Translations under genes and position numbers: made by a program | In this document: positions 58,351 through 64,000 of the stretch, piece after piece | Numbering within the stretch: the first letter of the stretch is position 1 | Layout: each line of letters starts with the position of its first letter | NCBI RefSeq assembly: GCF_026210795.1 | Contig: NC_089446.1 | Coordinates: 3,997,001-4,061,000 of the forward strand | Origin: Rhizophagus irregularis | Taxonomy: Eukaryota > Glomeromycota > Glomeromycetes > Glomerales > Glomeraceae | Length of the DNA stretch: 64,000 nucleotides | Direction of reading: 5' to 3' | The notes under the pieces: generated by a model | What the model was told of the DNA's origin: nothing | The model's database searches: none | What the model saw: only the letters and a program-made list of their open reading frames with translations

Positions 58351-58428
58351 AACCAACCCTAACCAACCCTAACCAACCCTAATAAACCCTAATAAACCCT
58401 AATAAACCCTAACAAACCTTAATAAACT
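58351..58428. repeat. Interstitial telomere-like tandem repeat (10-base unit)
   Basis: Three perfect copies of AACCAACCCT are followed by three of AATAAACCCT and two decayed copies. Each unit embeds the CCCTAA of TTAGGG-type telomeres, but the period is ten, not six, so it is a derived or convergent minisatellite rather than a simple telomere scar. Confidence 0.75.
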
Positions 58429-59109
58429 CATACCAACTTAAATCCTACCTGTACGGTTTATTAATAACCTATTAATTTCGATATAGATTTTTCTAAATGA
58501 TCTAAACTAAATTTAAACATTTATTTAATTATATAAGAAATATTTTTATTCTAGAAAATTACTGTAAACTTTATCAATGAGATTGATGTACTACGACAGG
58601 ACAACAAAGAAATTACGATTTTCAGCTGAAATAATTGAAATCATTAGATATTATGTAATATTATGACAATGTTTCATTATACTCCTTTTAAATCAAAAGA
58701 AATTTTATTATTATTCATTATCTTTCGTTGGGATTATCAAACGAATGTGTAACAAAAAAATTTATTAAAAATTACTAATTTCACTAAATCCTACATAAAA
58801 TAGTTGAATTTTTTCATAAACCGGAGTTCCTTTTGCATATTTATTTATTTATATGGAAAGTTTGTAGTACAAACTATAAAATGATGACATTATTTTGGTA
58901 AAAAGGCTCGAATTAACTATTAATAGCGTTAGCCCTCTGGAAAAAAAAAAAGACATTTTTAAATATTTTTTTTTTTTCAAATTCTTTGATTTTATATGAT
59001 ACTATTTATATTAATTTCAAACTTTTAAAAAAGAATAAAAAAAGAATAATATTAATAATATTAATTAATATTTCATTTTTTCAATTTCAACATTTTAATA
59101 TACAAATGA

Positions 59110-59259
59110 TTACGCATGCATGGTGAGAGATCTATTTATAGAATGATTTATTATTAGAAATAATGATGAATCGGAATAATAATAACCAGGAACCATTTCC
59201 AATTTTTTGGGAACTTGATTTAAATCTTGGTTGTTTATACAATGAGATTTTTTGATCAT
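59110..59259 (-). CDS. Possible short protein or C-terminal exon, 49 aa
   Basis: The ATG frame starts MIKKSHCINNQDLNQVPKKL and continues EMVPGYYYSDSSLFLIINHS, ending at a TAA. Its composition is more protein-like than the overlapping frame. It has no signal peptide or recognised domain and could be the last exon of an unseen or dead gene. Confidence 0.2.
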   Translation of the reverse strand: MIKKSHCINNQDLNQVPKKLEMVPGYYYSDSSLFLIINHSINRSLTMHA

Positions 59260-59302
59260 TCACAAAAAAGTTATAATAATAATAATAATAATAATTTTTT
59301 TT

Positions 59303-59362
59303 TTCGTCATTTTTAAGGAAATCAAATATTTTATTTAAAAAGGTTTCATTTAATAAATACAT
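59303..59362 (-). pseudogene. Possible F-box N-terminal remnant
   Basis: A short frame reading NETFLNKIFDFLKNDEK resembles the DCLNEIFDYLENDK start of the F-box proteins in this window. It then runs into a poly-Tyr stretch made by a TAA-type microsatellite and loses similarity. Confidence 0.3.
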
Positions 59363-59815
59363 ATAATTATCCTCTATTTGGATATTACTTGCCGATTCTG
59401 AATTTCATTCTACAATAGTGATTATAATCTATCGATTTTAGGTAATTGCTTTAATTTACCTTTTTATTCATTTAGAATGAATCATATTTGATCGACGTAC
59501 ATTTACTTTGACCGAAATTTACCGAAATATTTATTATTTATAAGACCAAACTTTTTCTTTTAATTTACATTATGGTCAATAGTATGAGAACTCTATGAAT
59601 TTTATATTTCATAGATGATTTACAATTTTTACTATGAGAAATCAAATTGAATTTCAAATCCTATTTGATAATTTTTTTTAAAAAATTAATTATATATAAT
59701 TTTGTTCTATAGAGAATAACTATCGTACAGGAAAAAAAAAATAAATGTAAAATAATTTAATTTGTTTAAATAATTAATTGTTTTCATATTTTTTCTTATC
59801 GTCCATAAATTCTTA

Positions 59816-61525
59816 TTAACCGGAAAAATTTTTTTGGAATGGATATTTATTACCATTAAATATAAAATTATCATCAATATCATTCGGTATATCAACTAAA
59901 GGACTGGTGCTAGAAACTAATTGAAATTGATAATTCTCGTTATTATTATTATTATTTGAAAATGGATCTAAAAATCCTCCATTAAAGTGTGTAGCTGCAT
60001 TTTTATTGTAAGGTGGATTAATGTTAGCTAAAAGTTCATTATAACCTCCATTTGTGCATGTACCAACATCGGTTATAAACCTATCTTCTGGAATTAACTC
60101 ATATATAACGTCTCTAATTTTAATAAAATCACCACTTTCTGGTATATTATCTACTCTAAATGATAGATATTTAGTGCCATCAATTGTATAACGATTAATC
60201 CCACCCGATAATTCACGACTTGATTGATTACTAACGTTCCCATTTGTAAATGTACCCCCATAACTACCATTGAGGTTATGATTCATAAGTCCTTCATTTG
60301 TAGAATTAGAATAAAATGAATTTGTTCCACTTGGTAATCCGTTTGTGTGTCCACTATTTATAACGCTTCCAATTGTAGAAGTACTAGCACCATTAAAGCC
60401 ATTGAGTGTAAAAGTATTTGCAGTATTAACCGAGCCAATAAAAGGAAATGTGGGTATACGAGAAGTGGTAATACCAGCACCAACCGATAATTCATTGGTG
60501 TATCCACTTCTTGACTGATTATTAACGTTCCCATTTAAAAAATTATTAACAAAACTACCATCGAGGTTGCGATTCATAAATTCTTCATTTGTAGAAGTAG
60601 AATAAAATGAATTTGATCCACTTGGTAATCCGTTTCCAATTGTAGAAGTACTAGCATAATTAAGGTCATTAGGGCCATTTCCAATTGTAAAAGCATTTGA
60701 AGAAGTACCAGTATTAACATTAACTGACCCAATAAAATTGCGAGATGAGTCTGAAGCAGGAAATGCGGGTGCATCAACAGATAATTCATTGGTGTATCCA
60801 CTTCTTGACTGATTATTAAAGTCTCCGTTTATAGAAGTACCAGCATTTATGTTATTAGTAGAATTAGGCGAATTGTAAGGATTACTACCAGGGAGTGTGT
60901 GACTACGATCGATCATTGTAGTGGGTGATCCGTTGACGTGATCACTTGGTTGATTACTAACTTCATTTGTAAAAGTTTCATCATCATCATTATTATTGGA
61001 TGAAACGGTATCTTTGATATCGTGCGTATCAGGTCCTATAATGTAAAAAATAAAATAAAATTAAATTTTATGTATTAATAAAAGTAAAAGGGATTGATTA
61101 TAAATGCTATTCATACCAACATATAATCTTCGATTTTTCTTAGCCATATTTGATTTAATTGACGTAAAATTGAGTTCCTAAAAAAAAAAAAAAATTAAAA
61201 AATCTCAATCATTATTTTTTATTATGAATAATAAAAGATATAATTCAAAAAATAAATTTTGTTTACTAACCCCATTAACTTCAATCGGTTTCCCACTTTT
61301 CACTTTATATAATTTCAACCCTTGGTTTAAGTTAAATTCTTTACAAATTTTTTCTTTTATATTATCAGTTTTGTAAATTGTAATTTTTTTAATATGTTTT
61401 TTTTGCAACCTAATCCAAAAAGAACGACCATATTTCGGAATCGTATTTGGTGATACTTTTTTAAAACACACTACAGTTAATTTTATCATTTCAGCTTCAG
61501 GTCTTCCAGGCTTACGAGCATTCAT
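59816..61525 (-). CDS. Member C: unnamed conserved domain plus long repetitive tail, 511 aa
   Basis: Three exons: 61271-61525, 61117-61177, 59816-61035, with the same two intron positions and phases as members A and B, including a 61-base middle exon. It starts MNARKPGRPEAEMIKLTVVC and lacks the two N-terminal Cys/His units. The shared domain is complete: NTIPKYGRSFW, KKITIYKTDNIKEKI, SGKPIEVNG, ELNFTSIKSN, RRLYVGPD. The tail from residue 106 is Asn/Ser/Gly-rich and contains two tandem units of about 98 residues (NQSRSGYTNELSV ... NGLPSGxNSFYS ... MNxNLxGS; residues about 179-276 and 277-374). A non-repetitive block follows (YLSFRVDNIPESGDFIKIRD), then an end DDNFIFNGNKYPF. It is 40 kb from the A/B pair on the opposite strand. 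Function unknown. Low-complexity repeats suggest an intrinsically disordered scaffold or regulator. Confidence 0.72.
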
Positions 61526-62964
61526 TATAAAGTAAACAATATTAAAAAAAAAAAAAAAAATTTATTAATTATTTGAATGGGGGGGAAATTGGGAAACTTG
61601 GTCAAAATAATAATTCAAAAAATTCAAAGGGTTATTTATCAAAGAGAAAGGTATTACAATTCTTGATTGATTGCATGTATCGCATGTGAGTAACTGGGTT
61701 AAAATTCATTTCCATATAGTTTTTCTGGTACGCCAAACTAACTTATTAGCGTAAAAATTATAAAGCGATTTATAAATAAATATATTCTTAAATACTTTCC
61801 TATGATAAAAAGTGAATTTTTAAATACTTTTAAAAAGATCAACGGTAACATTTGCATAATTGTAATACCACATGAGTCGGACACATAGTTATTAAACGTA
61901 ATTACACGGAAGAGGCCGTTATGTGAAGTATTGCATATTTACTCGTTTTTTCAGAAATAAGATTTTTTTTTTTAAAAAAAATTATCTTTCAACTTATATC
62001 GAAAATTTGATAAAGGTAGAAAGGTAGAAACCATTAGACCCGATTTTTTATAGGAGAATTTCAGTATGAAACAAAAGTGGCGAAAAAATAATAAGGGTTT
62101 ATACATGCAGACCAATCGGAATTAATTTTCCTTTGTCGGGGAATCGGAATAATGATATATTGTATAGTCCGTTGAAATTTTATTATCTTTTCTTATATAG
62201 AAATTAAATATTTGTAACGCCCATTTTTCGGGGGGAAAGCAATTTAAGAAGAAATTAATAAAAAAAAAATATATTTTTATTTTTATTAAATTAAACTTAT
62301 CGGATTTTTTTTTATTAATGGAAAAAAATGTTGTTATAATATTTCTCTAATAAAATTTTGTGGTTTAATTTACAACTTGTACAAGTCACGCTTTCGATGG
62401 GACAAACAACAATGGGAAAGTAACACAATATATATGTACCGTATTAAAAAAGTGATTTGTTTTATATATGTATTAAATATTATTTAGCGATGAATCTGCC
62501 GATGAAAAAAATTGCGAGATTCTATAACGACTAATTCAATAAATTTAAATTCATGAATTTATGATTTGTGTCTTTTATCAATTATTTTGATGCTGAAAAA
62601 CTAAGCTGACTTAATTGTAATGGTCCAATCAATTCGTTAGAAATCAGGTAATCATTGATTATTTATTTGTTTGTTTAAGGTTTTTAAATCGATTATCTTA
62701 CAACCTTTAATCTTAAATTTAAATATGATGTTTTCTCTAGAGCATTTATCTCTAATAAATCTCTAAGAAACCATTGAAAAGAATTTTTTCTATATTTACA
62801 AAAACAAATAATTAAATTTGAAATTTTAAACTAATAATGTAAAATCGCAAAATATTAATCACTAAATATTAACTCACTAAATTATTATAATAAAGTCCAT
62901 TAAATCACTACCATATAATCCATTAAATCACTAATTATTAAATCTATTCTATTTAATACGTTTA
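61526..62964. other. Intergenic, no gene seen
   Basis: Upstream region of member C with poly-A/T immediately before its ATG and a T11/A8 tract at 61963-61981. The rest lacks coding pattern. The right end is the 3' flank of the proline-rich protein gene. Confidence 0.5.
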
Positions 62965-64000
62965 TTAAGCAATAATAAAGAATGAGAAACTCATTGTTCC
63001 AACCAAAAAACTTAATGCAATACTCCATATTGCATGATTTACTTCCAAGATAATAGTACTATTATTATCAATATCTGTAGGTTCAGGTGGTAGGGGCGAT
63101 GTTACTTTCTTTACGATGACAACTGTACTCGGTGGTATATATGTAGAAAAGGTTGTAGGCTCTCCTTTATCATTTGTCGTCGTTATGAACATTGTTGAAC
63201 CAGGGATAACTGATGTGAATGTTGTTATAAATGTTGTAAATGGTGGAGGATTATTAGCTTTTGCCTTGCCCCCATTATTGGGTAATTTAGTAATAGTTTC
63301 GTCGGGTACAGTGATAGTAGGTAATACTCCACTATAAATTTTTTTAAAATAAATAAATAAAAGTGAATACAAATTTTATACAGAATGAGATAAATTATTT
63401 AACATAATCAATTCTTATTCTTACTCATTAAAAACTTGAGATTGCTTTGCAGGAACGTCCTTTTGAGGATCCTCCACAGGAACTTGCTTCGGCACAGGGG
63501 GATTCGGATTAGGAGTATCTTGATTTGGTGCGGGAGGATCTTTAGGAGGGTCTTGTTTTGGTACAGGGTCCTTAGGGACATCTTCTGGTTTCGGTACATT
63601 AGGAATATCTTGCTTTGTTATAGGAACATCTTGTTTCGGAACATTAGGAGTATCTTGATTTGGTGCAGGAGGATCTTTAGCATCTTGATTTGGTAAAGGA
63701 GTAGGATCCTTAGGAACGTTCTCTTTTGGCACATTAGGAGTATCTTGATTTGATGGAGGAGGATCGTTAGGAGTGTCTTGTTTTGGTAAAGGTATATCCT
63801 TAGGAACATTTGGATTCGGAACGTTAGGAATATCTTGCTTCGTTACAGGAGCATCGGGAGCATCTTGTTTTGGCACATTAGTAGTATCTTGATTTGGTGC
63901 GGAAGGTTCTTTAGGAGTATCTTGATTTGGTGCGGAAGGTTCTTTAGGAGCATCTTGATTTGGCACAGGAGTAGGATCTTTAGGAGTATCCTGATTTGGT
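62965..64000 (-). CDS. Proline-rich repeat protein, probable GPI-anchored wall protein (partial)
   Basis: The 3' exon is 62965-63331. The preceding exon is 63425 to beyond 64000; its donor GTAAGA at 63424 and acceptor TATAG keep the frame (phase 2). The upstream exon is entirely Pro/Asp/Gln/Lys repeats of the PNQDTPNVPKQDVPI type, with variable unit length, and stays open to the window edge, so the start and signal peptide are missing. The last exon gives a Thr-rich stretch (FTTFITTFTSVIPGSTMFIT) and ends with a hydrophobic tail (HAIWSIALSFLVGTMSFSFF) after an NNST site, typical of a GPI-anchor signal. A role as an extended cell-wall or surface protein is inferred from this layout. Repeat number is likely to vary between strains. 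Confidence 0.65.

Larger units (their letters stand above)
57622..59815. other. Intergenic with a telomere-like repeat and two short relic frames
   Basis: Begins with A/T tracts (T12/A13 at 57872-57896). It contains a CCCTAA-bearing tandem repeat at 58351-58428 and weak short frames at 59110-59362. Nothing else is supported. Confidence 0.5.

Noticed and set aside
63436-63809. Arg/Leu-rich frames on both strands opposite the proline-rich exon
   Set aside because: Alternate-frame readings of the Pro-Asp-Gln repeat.

Overview
The window looks like nuclear DNA of an arbuscular mycorrhizal fungus of the Rhizophagus type (Glomeromycotina). This is inferred from very AT-rich DNA with long A and T runs, short GT-AG introns, and protein families recognised from that group: F-box/LRR-like proteins, DUF4419 proteins, a SAM-domain lineage-specific family, a Crinkler-like N-terminus, GIMAP-like GTPases and long TPR arrays. 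No tRNA or rRNA genes, CRISPR array or intact transposon was seen.

Layout. 0-5 kb: an F-box protein and a seven-finger C2H2 protein, both on the minus strand, with a protein kinase scrap between them. 5-15 kb: gene-poor, with one tiny secreted peptide gene and a graveyard (10.5-13.7 kb) of three broken genes from lineage-specific families. 15-19.3 kb: two tandem three-exon paralogues (family members A and B) with two Cys/His zinc-binding units and an unnamed conserved domain; a third member (C) lies at 59.8-61.5 kb. 19.7-29.5 kb: an F-box gene, a ten-exon SPX-ankyrin-GDPD gene (GDE1/PHO81 type), and another F-box-like gene. 31-38.5 kb: a small secreted protein with many dibasic sites, a type II membrane PC-esterase/NXPE-like protein, and a GIMAP/AIG1-like GTPase with a glycine-rich hydrophobic segment and a Cys-rich tail. 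40.7-48 kb: two convergent DUF4419 genes flanking about 4.8 kb of degenerate tandem repeats that seem to carry relics of a DUF4419 3' end. 51-57.6 kb: a kinesin-13 remnant and a 1,538-residue protein with 18 TPRs. 58.3 kb: a short interstitial telomere-like repeat. 62.9-64 kb: the 3' part of a proline-rich, probably GPI-anchored wall protein that runs off the right edge.

The genes do not form a pathway. Functional themes are phosphate/phosphodiester signalling (SPX-GDPD), ubiquitin-type adaptors (F-box), secretion and cell surface (two small secreted proteins, PC-esterase, wall protein) and lineage-expanded families with repeats. The best candidate for something undescribed is the A/B/C family: three genes with the same two intron positions and phases, a shared domain, a related C-terminal motif and highly divergent low-complexity tails. 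Exon structures were read by eye from splice signals and reading-frame continuity, without transcript data.
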